Of a stretch of DNA of 64,000 nucleotides, positions 35,082-43,744 are shown piece by piece. Under the pieces are notes generated by a model that worked only from the letters and a program-made list of their open reading frames with translations, did not search any database and was not told the DNA's origin. A program made the translations under genes and the position numbers. Source of the stretch: Ruegeria sp. THAF57 (lineage in GTDB: Bacteria; Pseudomonadota; Alphaproteobacteria; Rhodobacterales; Rhodobacteraceae); contig NZ_CAIWNQ010000003.1 in the NCBI RefSeq assembly GCF_903914075.1, positions 558,001-622,000 of the forward strand. The letters run 5' to 3'. Numbering within the stretch: position 1 is the stretch's first letter; each line of letters starts with the position of its first letter.

Positions 35082-35551
35082 TGTTTCTACTTCTTCGAGC
35101 TTTGATTTAGCGCGATATTTTGTGACTGAACACGCTTAGTTAGTCAACTCTGCGCCAAGGACTCTTGGTCGTCTAGAACTATGCTCTTTAGGTGTCCTGT
35201 CATTAGTAGCGGTCACAGGTTGCCAACGCCGGATTGATTCCCGTTAACGAGAATTTGGGAGCGACTAATGCAGATACCTAAGACAATCATGCAGTGTCCC
35301 TTTGGGTGTTGCGATGCACGAGACTCCCGAGTGCGTGGGTAAATTGACGACGGGTGATGCAATGTCAACCTGTTGCTTTTTCAGCGCAATAAATGGACGT
35401 CCACAAGCAGCCCGAAGCGGACATTCAAAAAGACTATTCAATTCCGGCTTCGCAGGACGTAACCGGTGTTCGGGACGGATGAAAAAATTAGTGTTCCAAT
35501 CGATGCGACGGTTAGAAATGAATCTTTTATTGGACCGGCCGTTTGATTTGA
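35082..35551. other. Intergenic stretch, no gene seen
   Basis: About 470 bases between the broken DUF4145 gene and the metal-transporter gene. A plus-strand frame at 35302-35652 has no features and overlaps the transporter, so I do not accept it. Confidence 0.4.
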
Positions 35552-37171
35552 TTACTGTCCTTCGGGACTTGAAATATGATTTGTTTGTGACTGTATCTCA
35601 GCTGTATCGTAAGGACTTTCACCCAATACTGCGGCTGGTTGAGATAAGGTGAGAAAGAACATGGTCGCACCGATCAAAAAAACGACAGCGGCGCCGGCAA
35701 CCCGCGCTCCAACGGCAAATCTCATCTGTTGGGTCGCACTCGATGCCGAGCGGGCTGCGGCCCAATTGTGGCTCCAGATTGCCGCGACACCAATGGCTGC
35801 CATCGACAAAGCCATGCCGAAGGAGATCGCGGTGACCATGACAATTGCGGGGCCAATTAAGTCGTTCGCCAGACCATAGAGCATCACCATAAGTGCACCG
35901 GTGCACGGGACGACGCCAATTGCTGCGGCAAGCCATCCTGAGCCTGTCTCGGCCTTCTTTGCAGCCGCGGCGCAACTGGCACATCCGCCAGAATGGTGAT
36001 GGTGGTCATGTCGGCGGTATTCCAGTAACGCTGCACCGGCGCGCCAGAGCATCACCGCACCGATCACACTGATCGCCGCGTAGCTTGCGAGGCGGATCAA
36101 TCGATAGTCCGATGGGGCATTCCCGGTAGCTTGTCGTACGGTGAAATCTAGAAGGAAAACGACGACGATGGCTGACAGGACATGGGTTATTGCAATTTGA
36201 GTGCCCATCATGATCCCGCGCCGGAGGTTCCCTCCGGAGCCCACGAAATAGGAGATCACAACTGCCTTGCCATGCCCGGGTCCCAAAGTGTGAACCGCAC
36301 CGTAGAGAAATGCAATCAGTAAGGCGAACAATGCGCTCTTGGTAGAAGCGCCTGCTTTCATGTCCGTCATCGCACCCGTGAACACGTTGGCCACGTGTGC
36401 TTGTATTCGCACGAAGAGGGGCAGATCCGGCGTAACGGTCGGTGCAAAAGACATCTCGCCTGCTGTGCCAACTACAGTCACGCTTTCGAGCGCGTAACTT
36501 GCAGGGACGTCGCGCCGACCGTCCACTAAGAAAAGGTCATGCTCCGCCGGATGATGTTTGAGCTGACCAGAGATCCGCATGGGCTGAAACAGGCTCACAT
36601 CCTCCAATCCTTCTGGCATCGAGGCGTAGATGATCTGATTTGCTGGTGGCGCGGGTGTGTGGATACAGGCCCCAACCCATGGCACAAGCAAGAAGCTGGT
36701 GACGTTGCGGCCGTCCATAGTTAGCGGCAGGATGTAGCCATCAATCATGACCTGTTGTTCAAGATGCGTCGCAGAAACTCCTGTAACGGCCTCCATGCGC
36801 CTGGCCATAATGAGCTCTCGTTGCGCGAACAGAGCCTCGATATCCAGCCCGGCAGCCTCGATTCGCGACCGCGCGGAAGTTAGGGCCTCTGTGCGCGCAG
36901 TATCGGCCTCACCGCGTTTCGAGAGCATCTCCGATTGCAGGATTAATCTCAGGTCCTCGAGCTGTGCGGCGGGCATTGCGGCAAAGGGATCGTCATAGGG
37001 TTCTGTGCTCGGAACCAGATCCTCCCATGTAACCAAGGGCAGACTCAACGACTTGGTCGCTGTAACCAGCACGATGGCCACTGCGGCCCAAAGCGAATGC
37101 CAGCTAGGCAAGGTGCTGCGCGTTTGGTTCTCCGCAGTCGCGTTCCCACCCATCATACCAATACTCGGCAA
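35552..37171 (-). CDS. DUF3299-NicO fusion, probable metal exporter
   Basis: A 539-residue protein. An N-terminal membrane helix (about 27-47) leads to a periplasmic part with a coiled coil (75-130) and a DUF3299 domain (about 138-235; signature LLVPWVGACIHTPAPPANQIIY at 162-182). From about 275 on it is a NicO/RcnA-type membrane transporter: HTLGPGHGKAVV (294-305), several spans, a cytoplasmic or periplasmic His/Cys loop HDHHHHSGGCASC (about 394-406) and GVVPCTGALMVML. The metal, perhaps nickel, cobalt or zinc, cannot be told. DUF3299 and NicO are usually separate proteins; their fusion suggests that the soluble domain hands over or senses the metal. Confidence 0.82.
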   Translation of the reverse strand: MPSIGMMGGNATAENQTRSTLPSWHSLWAAVAIVLVTATKSLSLPLVTWEDLVPSTEPYDDPFAAMPAAQLEDLRLILQSEMLSKRGEADTARTEALTSARSRIEAAGLDIEALFAQRELIMARRMEAVTGVSATHLEQQVMIDGYILPLTMDGRNVTSFLLVPWVGACIHTPAPPANQIIYASMPEGLEDVSLFQPMRISGQLKHHPAEHDLFLVDGRRDVPASYALESVTVVGTAGEMSFAPTVTPDLPLFVRIQAHVANVFTGAMTDMKAGASTKSALFALLIAFLYGAVHTLGPGHGKAVVISYFVGSGGNLRRGIMMGTQIAITHVLSAIVVVFLLDFTVRQATGNAPSDYRLIRLASYAAISVIGAVMLWRAGAALLEYRRHDHHHHSGGCASCAAAAKKAETGSGWLAAAIGVVPCTGALMVMLYGLANDLIGPAIVMVTAISFGMALSMAAIGVAAIWSHNWAAARSASSATQQMRFAVGARVAGAAVVFLIGATMFFLTLSQPAAVLGESPYDTAEIQSQTNHISSPEGQ

Positions 37172-37266
37172 AACGGGTATGCGGACATTGTTAATCTGCT
37201 ACCCGTTGATGCCATACTCTTTTTCCTCCAGAGATTTGCCGAGTACTTGTGAGATACTTACCCAAT

Positions 37267-38976
37267 CTAGAAGCTGACCTTATCGGTGCCCTCGTAGACC
37301 TTATTACCTTCGAACCAGGTCTCCAGCACGATGGTTGCGTGGATCTGGCTCGGGTTGATCTCGGTGAGGTCCTGATCGAGCACGATGAAGTTGGCCCGCT
37401 TGCCAGCCCGGATCGAGCCAATTTCTTCTTCCAGGAACATCGCGTATGCACCGCCCATAGTGTAGGCATAGAGCGCATCTTCAAGTGCCACGGCACTGGA
37501 CGGGCCGAGGATCGGGTCGATTGCACCGGCCCCAGGAGCCTGCCGGGTAACGAGTGTCTCAATGTTGATGAAAGGATCCGCCTGGGCCTGGTTCCAATCT
37601 GAACCAATGGCGACATTGACACCGCTTCTCAACACCGGGCCAAGTGGCCAGACCTCTTGCAGCATTTCGGCGCCGAGATCGGCTTCCGCTGCGTCGATAA
37701 TCGCGCGCGGGAACCAAAATGAGGGCGAGAACTCCATGATCACGTTGGTATATTTCATGCGATCAATGTCATCAAAATCAACGATCACGTTATGAGCGAT
37801 GTGATTGCGTAGGGCGCGCACTTCTTCGACGCCGTGTGCCGCCATCGCCATCTCGACGCCTTCCATGACGATCTCTGCGCCGCGGTCGCCGGTCGAGTGC
37901 ACCATCACGCCGAGGCCGAGACCGTTGTAATGCACGATCTTTTCGCGCAACTGCTCAGGCGGTGTCGCCGGAAGCCCGAAATTGTCAGTGCCAGGATAGG
38001 GCCGTTTGATCAGCATTGTTTGACCAAACGGCACGCCATCAGCGAAGAGTTTCACACCGTCGATGCGGAAATGGTCGGTTTCATACTGCTGGCGGTTCCG
38101 CAGCAGTTCGGCATTGGAATACTGGCGGTAGAAATCGACTTCGTAAGGGGTCATCGACACCTGCATGTTCAACCTGCCCTGCCGGTCAAGTATCTGGACC
38201 GCTTGTGCCCAAAGGTGATCACCTTGAGCGACTTTCACGCCAGTGACACCCATGGCATGTAGCAGCGGGAAGATCTCTTCTGCCGCCGTCGTGACCTGTT
38301 CGAGCGTGTAGTTCGGCGATGCGCCAAACACTTGCTGCATGGCGGTTTCGTAGAGCAGACCATTCAATTTTCCGTCTGCATCGCGACCGAAATAGCCGCC
38401 GACGGGATCCGGGGTGTCCTCGGTAACGCCGGCCAGTTCCAGCGCTTTTGAATTGGCGATGGCGATGTGGCCGGTTTCGTCCTCGATCACAACTGGGCGA
38501 TCCGGAACGATGGCATCTATGTAAGCGAAATTCAGCGGTGTGTCGGTGAAGGTGCCCCAAGAGAAGGCTGCGCCGATCAGCCAGGGTTTGTCCGGGTTGG
38601 CGTCGGCATAGGCCTTGATCTCGGCGGCGAATTCGTCGGGTGTCATGGGCACAGCCGCATTGACAGAGATATCAACATTGGCGATCAATTGCGACCGGAT
38701 CGGATGGATGTGTGCGTCGATGAGACCCGGCATGACGAACCGGCCTTCGAGATCGACAATATCTGTATCATCGCCCTGGTGAACAGACACCTCTTCGAAA
38801 GAACCGACGGCCAGGAAGCGCCCGTCGCGGATCGCTACCGCCTCAGCCATAGGCGCTTTTTCTTCAACGGTGTAAAATTCACCGTTCGTCAAAATCAAAT
38901 CCGCGTCCTGGGCGGCGGCGGCGAACGGAAACAGCGCCAGCAGAACTGCTGTTGAGCGGAAAGTCGATTGTTTCAC
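37267..38976 (-). CDS. Exported amidohydrolase (YtcJ-like, amidohydrolase 3 family)
   Basis: A 569-residue metal-dependent hydrolase with a signal peptide (MKQSTFRSTAVLLALFPFAAAAQ). Metal ligands are expected in VMPGLIDAHIHP and the late IGSDWNQAQADP; HSTGDRGAEIVMEGVEMA is also typical of the YtcJ group. Substrates of this group are varied (formamides, exoenzymes for cyclic amides) and cannot be predicted. It is 95 bases before the DUF3299-NicO gene on the same strand. Confidence 0.85.
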   Translation of the reverse strand: MKQSTFRSTAVLLALFPFAAAAQDADLILTNGEFYTVEEKAPMAEAVAIRDGRFLAVGSFEEVSVHQGDDTDIVDLEGRFVMPGLIDAHIHPIRSQLIANVDISVNAAVPMTPDEFAAEIKAYADANPDKPWLIGAAFSWGTFTDTPLNFAYIDAIVPDRPVVIEDETGHIAIANSKALELAGVTEDTPDPVGGYFGRDADGKLNGLLYETAMQQVFGASPNYTLEQVTTAAEEIFPLLHAMGVTGVKVAQGDHLWAQAVQILDRQGRLNMQVSMTPYEVDFYRQYSNAELLRNRQQYETDHFRIDGVKLFADGVPFGQTMLIKRPYPGTDNFGLPATPPEQLREKIVHYNGLGLGVMVHSTGDRGAEIVMEGVEMAMAAHGVEEVRALRNHIAHNVIVDFDDIDRMKYTNVIMEFSPSFWFPRAIIDAAEADLGAEMLQEVWPLGPVLRSGVNVAIGSDWNQAQADPFINIETLVTRQAPGAGAIDPILGPSSAVALEDALYAYTMGGAYAMFLEEEIGSIRAGKRANFIVLDQDLTEINPSQIHATIVLETWFEGNKVYEGTDKVSF

Positions 38977-39442
38977 AGTGTAACTCCCTGTTTTACCGAG
39001 GCTGAAAAGGCCTGACGCATTCCTGATCTTGTCACAATCCGCGACGCGCGACTACGGGCTGTCATCATTTGGACGGTTCGTGCACGGGCGGAGCGTGGGA
39101 CACAATAACCTCGCCTAACGCCGGACTTGGCAATTCAATCGATGCGCGTCTGGCTCACGATAAGCGGTTAAAGTGAGTGCGCAAACAGGACAGCTTGCCT
39201 CACTTCTCCAGTGACTTTAACAAAAAGGTCGACTTTCCGGTGGATCAGTACGGAGCACCGCACCACCACCCGTTTCGCAAGCGGTCGCTACGGTGCAGTT
39301 CAGATTTGCATTTTCAATGCTCGCTGTTAGCTCACTGTTTTCGTTTTGCGCAGCAAGCATGATTGGATGTTCGCCGCCTTAAGCTGACCTTCACAATAGC
39401 CAATGCGGAATTGGGCAAACCTAAAAAGCGAGGGTCAAGTCT
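38977..39442. other. Intergenic stretch, no gene seen
   Basis: About 465 bases that contain the promoter of the amidohydrolase gene and lie beyond the end of the cation transporter gene. No supported gene or RNA. Confidence 0.4.
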
Positions 39443-40375
39443 CTAATGCGTTTCTGAATCTCCGCTCGAAGAAGTCACCACAGTCAATATGTTCGCGTGT
39501 TTAAGTTTCTGTCGCAGACTCTGCTCCAGTTCATCCGAAAGAGTGTCTACTTCAATTGCGGACACTGGTCGCTGAGGATCAAATAAGACAACGATAGAGT
39601 GACTTCTCCCTGCTTTTACAATCAATAGTTCAACCAGCTTACCACCGAATGACGCTATCGGCTCATTGACGACACCAAGCACCATTTCATAACTGGCCTT
39701 TGGCGCTGCGACCCCTGCCAACTCGGCCAATCCCGCTCGAAAGTCTGCAAAATAACGAATTGCAGCCATCGAGCATAAGACTAGAACAATCAGAGAGTCT
39801 CCGATGGGGGCGACAACCGCCAACGGTCCATCGTCTATCGAAGCGACCAAAAACAAACCAACACCCGCGGCCGCGGTCACAGCGCCGTCAAAGGCAGCCG
39901 CATTGGCCTCCAGCTTTAAGATATCACTGCGCTTTCCGCCCTTCCTCCAGGCTCTCTGGTGAAACAACCAAAGAACCAGGCAAGTCATCAAGATGGCAGC
40001 GAGATAAACTGCGATAGGCTCGAACAGCAAAGGTGGCGGCAGCTGACCGTTCGCGTATGAGCCGATGCTACGAAGCGCATTGATGATTGCGAAGAGCACC
40101 ACACCAAGCAACGAGAGAGCCCTGAATGTTGTGAAAATTGACTCTTCCGACCCGTAGCCAAAAGGGCGAATCTGGTCTGGCGCCTTTTGGACCCTTCCAA
40201 TTACCCTTCGTGCAAAAAGTGCTGCTGCAAAGCCGACAAATGAAAACAACCCATCTAGGAGAATAGCCTGGGAGTTTGAAAGAATGGCTGCGCCGATACC
40301 CGCGAGCCCCATCAAGAGCGTGCCAATCATACTAATGGTTAGAGCACGTTGCTCAGATGCATGTTCATTCTGCAC
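39443..40375 (-). CDS. Cation diffusion facilitator-like transporter (COG3965 type)
   Basis: A 310-residue membrane protein with about six spans and a C-terminal soluble domain (LVELLIVKAGRSHSIVVLF, then a helix LSDELEQSLRQKLKHANI). It has the fold of cation diffusion facilitators, but the usual DxxxD and HxxxD metal sites are changed to LDGLFSF and ANAAAFDG, so only one acidic residue is left in each. This fits the divergent 'predicted Co/Zn/Cd transporter' group; metal and direction are uncertain. It stands 62 bases after a TetR gene, which probably controls it. Confidence 0.8.
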   Translation of the reverse strand: MQNEHASEQRALTISMIGTLLMGLAGIGAAILSNSQAILLDGLFSFVGFAAALFARRVIGRVQKAPDQIRPFGYGSEESIFTTFRALSLLGVVLFAIINALRSIGSYANGQLPPPLLFEPIAVYLAAILMTCLVLWLFHQRAWRKGGKRSDILKLEANAAAFDGAVTAAAGVGLFLVASIDDGPLAVVAPIGDSLIVLVLCSMAAIRYFADFRAGLAELAGVAAPKASYEMVLGVVNEPIASFGGKLVELLIVKAGRSHSIVVLFDPQRPVSAIEVDTLSDELEQSLRQKLKHANILTVVTSSSGDSETH

Positions 40376-40437
40376 GAGTGCCTCACAAAACTCTTGAGTG
40401 GACCGCTAAAGGTACAGTGCTTGAAAGGACCTGGCTG

Positions 40438-41049
40438 TCAAACGCCACGGCGTGGAATGCGATCTGGGATGAACTGCCGCAAATATGAGATCGATGCAGA
40501 AAGCCCATCGTCAATCATCTCGGGGGTCAGAGCCCCATGCCTCTGAAATGATAGGCTAAGGAACAGATCAAATATCTCGATTGCATGGAAGAAACGTAAT
40601 TCGCGTTGGTCAATCTCAGGCAAAACAAAGTAGCTGTTCATGAGTTCCGCGAATTGTGCACCAAGCTCAAAGTCGTTCTGTCTATCGGTAGCCTTGATCG
40701 CAGGTGCCGTTGTACTCCCCAAGATAAGTCGGCAATAGCCTGGCTTCCTTTGATACAAAGCGACGCCTCGGCGTGCTGCGTGTTCGAACAAGCTACGCCA
40801 ATTCTCCAAGGCAGTGCCTGAGTAGGGCGAGATTATGTCTCCGATTAACTGCTCGCCAAAACGACCGGCAGCAGCTGCAAACACCTCGTTGGTCCCCTTG
40901 AAAAAGTGGTAAGCAGAACCTGACGGGATATCGGCTTCTGCCGCGATCCTGTGCATGGTGATATCTGGAAGGTCTTCATTTTCCAGAAGTGTTTCGGCAG
41001 CGAGGATCAACTTCAATCGTCGCTCCTCGCCTTTAGCGTAGTGTTTCAT
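40438..41049 (-). CDS. TetR-family transcription regulator
   Basis: A 203-residue repressor. The N-terminal HTH (about 12-56) has ILAAETLLENEDLPDITMHRIAAEADIPSGSAYHFFKGTNEVF, the TetR pattern. The rest is the helical ligand domain, with LRFFHAIEIFDLFLSLSF near the end. It is between the serine hydrolase and the cation transporter genes on the same strand, so it may respond to a compound handled by either. Confidence 0.88.
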   Translation of the reverse strand: MKHYAKGEERRLKLILAAETLLENEDLPDITMHRIAAEADIPSGSAYHFFKGTNEVFAAAAGRFGEQLIGDIISPYSGTALENWRSLFEHAARRGVALYQRKPGYCRLILGSTTAPAIKATDRQNDFELGAQFAELMNSYFVLPEIDQRELRFFHAIEIFDLFLSLSFQRHGALTPEMIDDGLSASISYLRQFIPDRIPRRGV

Positions 41050-41121
41050 TCACAGTCTTTACCATTGGTATTTGACACGTCCGTACCAACATCAGAACCC
41101 GCGCGTCAAATTCCAGCTGCC

Positions 41122-42396
41122 CTACATCTTTGCTGTTTCATCTAGAATCGCTGGAACAATCTGTAGGAAAATCATTGAATTCATGCGTTCTGTTTCCGTC
41201 TGCGGGTAGCCACCGTTCATTGCAATGACGGTTTCACTTTCTGGCTCAACCACCAAAACCTGACCGTGTATTCCGACAAACGCCGCGAATTTGTGGTCAC
41301 CAATTTCCAAGATCCGGATCTGATCTTTATACCACCCATTTGGCGCGAGCACGGCCTCTTTTCCGTTGCTCCAAGCACCGCGGACCCTGTCGTTTCCCAT
41401 CCACAGGGCGTCCAGGAAAGCGGCAGGGATGACTTGATCTCCAGCGTAGTTCTTACCTCCGGCGAGCATCATGCGTCCGACGCGCGCGAGGTCACGCGTT
41501 CTCATGTTCAATCCCCCGGATGCAACTGTTGCACCCGACGGGTCAGCCATCCAATATGCCTCGCCCTCAGCTCCTAGCTTTGACCACAACTTGTCTTGCA
41601 AATACTCGGCCAATCCAACACCGGTCGCCGCTTCGACAGCAAGACCCAGAACTTCTGTGTTGGGGTCCTGGTACTGATAGTGTGTGCCTGGTTCATATTT
41701 TCGTTGCGCGATTGTCACCAGATAATCTTCGATGCCGTTCAAACCGCTATCATTGGGTCCGTTCCATTCCTGAGACTCGGTGAATTTTGGGTCCCACGAA
41801 AGAAAGGGCGGTGTGGGAATGTCGAGGCCTGAATTCATGTCGGCCACGTCTTGCAACGAAACGCCTTCAAACGCTGTCCCTTTGAACCTTGGCAGATAAG
41901 CTTCCACCGGTGCCGTCATGTCCAGTTTACCCTCGGCCGCAGCAATTCCAGCAAGAATGGCAGTGAAGGACTTCGTTACTGACATGTCCAAGTGGGTAGA
42001 TGTTTCATCCATCCCGTTCCAAAAATGCTGGTGCAGCAGGTCGTCGCCCTTCAGAATTACCACTGTATGGTTCTTGAGCCTGTCCCGCAACAAAGTCTCG
42101 ATATCCAGTGGACCATCAGCGTCTTCAGCAGTCAGTTCGGACAAATCGAGACTCTTGGACTCCGTCCAGCTCTCGGGCTCAATGTCACCGCTCGGTTCAA
42201 CAACGTAGTGACGCGTGAACTTGTAGGCATTGGGAAAGGTTACGGCTGCATTTTCGCCGCTATCCCAGTTTTCTTGGGTGACTCCAAAGCCTTCGACTTG
42301 ATCGAGGAACGCCTGATCTGGAGGCAGTATTGACTGAGCATATGCTGCTGATGACAGGAGAAAGCTAACTGCTACTATACAATTGATTTTGTTCAT
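41122..42396 (-). CDS. Exported serine hydrolase (beta-lactamase class C / CubicO group)
   Basis: A 424-residue protein with signal peptide (MNKINCIVAVSFLLSSAAYAQ). The nucleophile motif SVTK is at 139-142, followed by the class C-like region YQYQDPNTEVLGLAVEAATG and GGLNMRTRDLARVGRMML. The group includes esterases, D-amino-acid peptidases and beta-lactamases; nothing here singles out an antibiotic substrate. It is followed by the TetR gene 72 bases on. Confidence 0.85.
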   Translation of the reverse strand: MNKINCIVAVSFLLSSAAYAQSILPPDQAFLDQVEGFGVTQENWDSGENAAVTFPNAYKFTRHYVVEPSGDIEPESWTESKSLDLSELTAEDADGPLDIETLLRDRLKNHTVVILKGDDLLHQHFWNGMDETSTHLDMSVTKSFTAILAGIAAAEGKLDMTAPVEAYLPRFKGTAFEGVSLQDVADMNSGLDIPTPPFLSWDPKFTESQEWNGPNDSGLNGIEDYLVTIAQRKYEPGTHYQYQDPNTEVLGLAVEAATGVGLAEYLQDKLWSKLGAEGEAYWMADPSGATVASGGLNMRTRDLARVGRMMLAGGKNYAGDQVIPAAFLDALWMGNDRVRGAWSNGKEAVLAPNGWYKDQIRILEIGDHKFAAFVGIHGQVLVVEPESETVIAMNGGYPQTETERMNSMIFLQIVPAILDETAKM

Positions 42397-42783
42397 CTGT
42401 TTTCCTTGATGCCGTTGAGCTTATTTCTAATGACTGCACTGCATATTTTATGAAATCGAAGCGCGGTCAGATCTGAGAAGTGTGCTGTGCGCCATGGGCT
42501 GAGCGCTGTATTTGTTATTCGAGTCCAGCTTCACCGATATGGGTACACCAAGAATGCCGATGTCGACAATAGTCGAGTTTTTGGTCGGGATTTCAGCCAT
42601 GCCGGGTTTTCGCTACCGCGCATCCTTGCTAAAAAATTATGCGATTTTATAACCTTGTGACAAATTGGTTTCGAAAATTTCCAGAGCCCAAATCCACTGC
42701 TCTCGAAGTTATCGACAAGAGTCGAAACTAGGGTATAAAAATCTCGTGGGAGAGTCTGGTGTATCTGACCTTAGGAGCTACCC
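42397..42783. other. Divergent promoter region, no gene seen
   Basis: About 387 AT-rich bases between the serine hydrolase (minus) and the outer-membrane barrel gene (plus). GGGTATAAAA at about 42732 could be a -10 region for the plus-strand gene, and AGGAG lies just before its TTG start. Confidence 0.4.
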
Positions 42784-43680
42784 TTGTTTTGCATGGTAAT
42801 TGGGCCTTGGGCCCGAGCAACTCAGTTAAGCTCGCTGGCCAATCGATTGTGTGTGCTCTCCAGGCTAGTTCTCTTTAGTGTTTTTTGCTCGGTAATTTTA
42901 TGCTCTCTCGCTTATGCGCAGGAAGAGTGCGACGCCGCGTGCCAGGCCGCACGTAAAGCACAGGACCCGCTCGCCGCAGTCACCGCACTACTTACGGATA
43001 ACACAATCGGCTTTGGCCCCAATAGCGACAGCACAACCTACAATTTTCAACTTCAACCAGTTTACACGTTCGAAGGAGAAACCGCGAATGTGATTTTGCG
43101 AGGTTTGATACCTTATGTTGGGTTGCCGGGCGGTGTAGCGGGAGCAGATTCCAGCCTACCAGAATTCGCCCTTTCCGACAGTGGTGGAGGAACAGATTTC
43201 GGCTTTAGTGATACCATTGTTCAGGCTTTTTATGTTCCCGAAGTGGAGCCAGGAAAGTTTAAGATCGGGTACGGTGTCCAATTCTCATTTGATACAGCCG
43301 AAGACGGGTTCAACGGGCCTGGAAACGGAGCGGGCCTCGCTCTTGTTGGGTTCAATTTTGCTGGCGATTTGTCTTATGGCGGGGTGGTCGGGCATCTTTG
43401 GGGAGAGGATGCTTTTTCGCTCACCACCATACAGCCGATAGTCTTCTACAATTTGGAGAATTTCCTCGGAGGCTCTTACGTCGGCTACTCCAATACGAGT
43501 AGCTATAATTGGAACACAGGTGACTGGGTTGTTCCCGTCGGAGCGACCTTCGGGAAGACGTTCATCGTGGGTGGCGGAAATGCTGTCGACCTGAATGTTG
43601 GTGCCTACTATCTCGCCGAGGCGCCGGACAACAGCAATGACTGGCAGCTCAAATTCGGCGTTTCCTGGTTCTTGCCGTGA
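42784..43680 (+). CDS. Outer-membrane beta-barrel protein (COG 'neuromedin U'-like)
   Basis: A 298-residue exported protein. A signal peptide ends with VFCSVILCSLAYAQE (about residues 32-46). The rest alternates polar and hydrophobic residues as in barrels: FQLQPVYTFEGETANVILRG, FKIGYGVQFSFD, LSYGGVVGHLWG, FSLTTIQPIVFYNL, and a last strand NDWQLKFGVSWFLP ending in the aromatic pattern used by the barrel-assembly machine. Start TTG 42784 has AGGAG at the right distance; ATG 42793 is the alternative. Function unknown; it stands 64 bases before another barrel gene. Confidence 0.72.
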   Translation: MFCMVIGPWARATQLSSLANRLCVLSRLVLFSVFCSVILCSLAYAQEECDAACQAARKAQDPLAAVTALLTDNTIGFGPNSDSTTYNFQLQPVYTFEGETANVILRGLIPYVGLPGGVAGADSSLPEFALSDSGGGTDFGFSDTIVQAFYVPEVEPGKFKIGYGVQFSFDTAEDGFNGPGNGAGLALVGFNFAGDLSYGGVVGHLWGEDAFSLTTIQPIVFYNLENFLGGSYVGYSNTSSYNWNTGDWVVPVGATFGKTFIVGGGNAVDLNVGAYYLAEAPDNSNDWQLKFGVSWFLP

Positions 43681-43744
43681 AATCAACTCATGAGGATAAG
43701 TCAGCGCACTAGTTTCAAATAGGGCGCAAGTTGAGGCGTTATTT

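Noticed and set aside
35302..35652. 116-codon plus-strand frame
   Set aside because: Overlaps the end of the metal-transporter gene and has no protein features.
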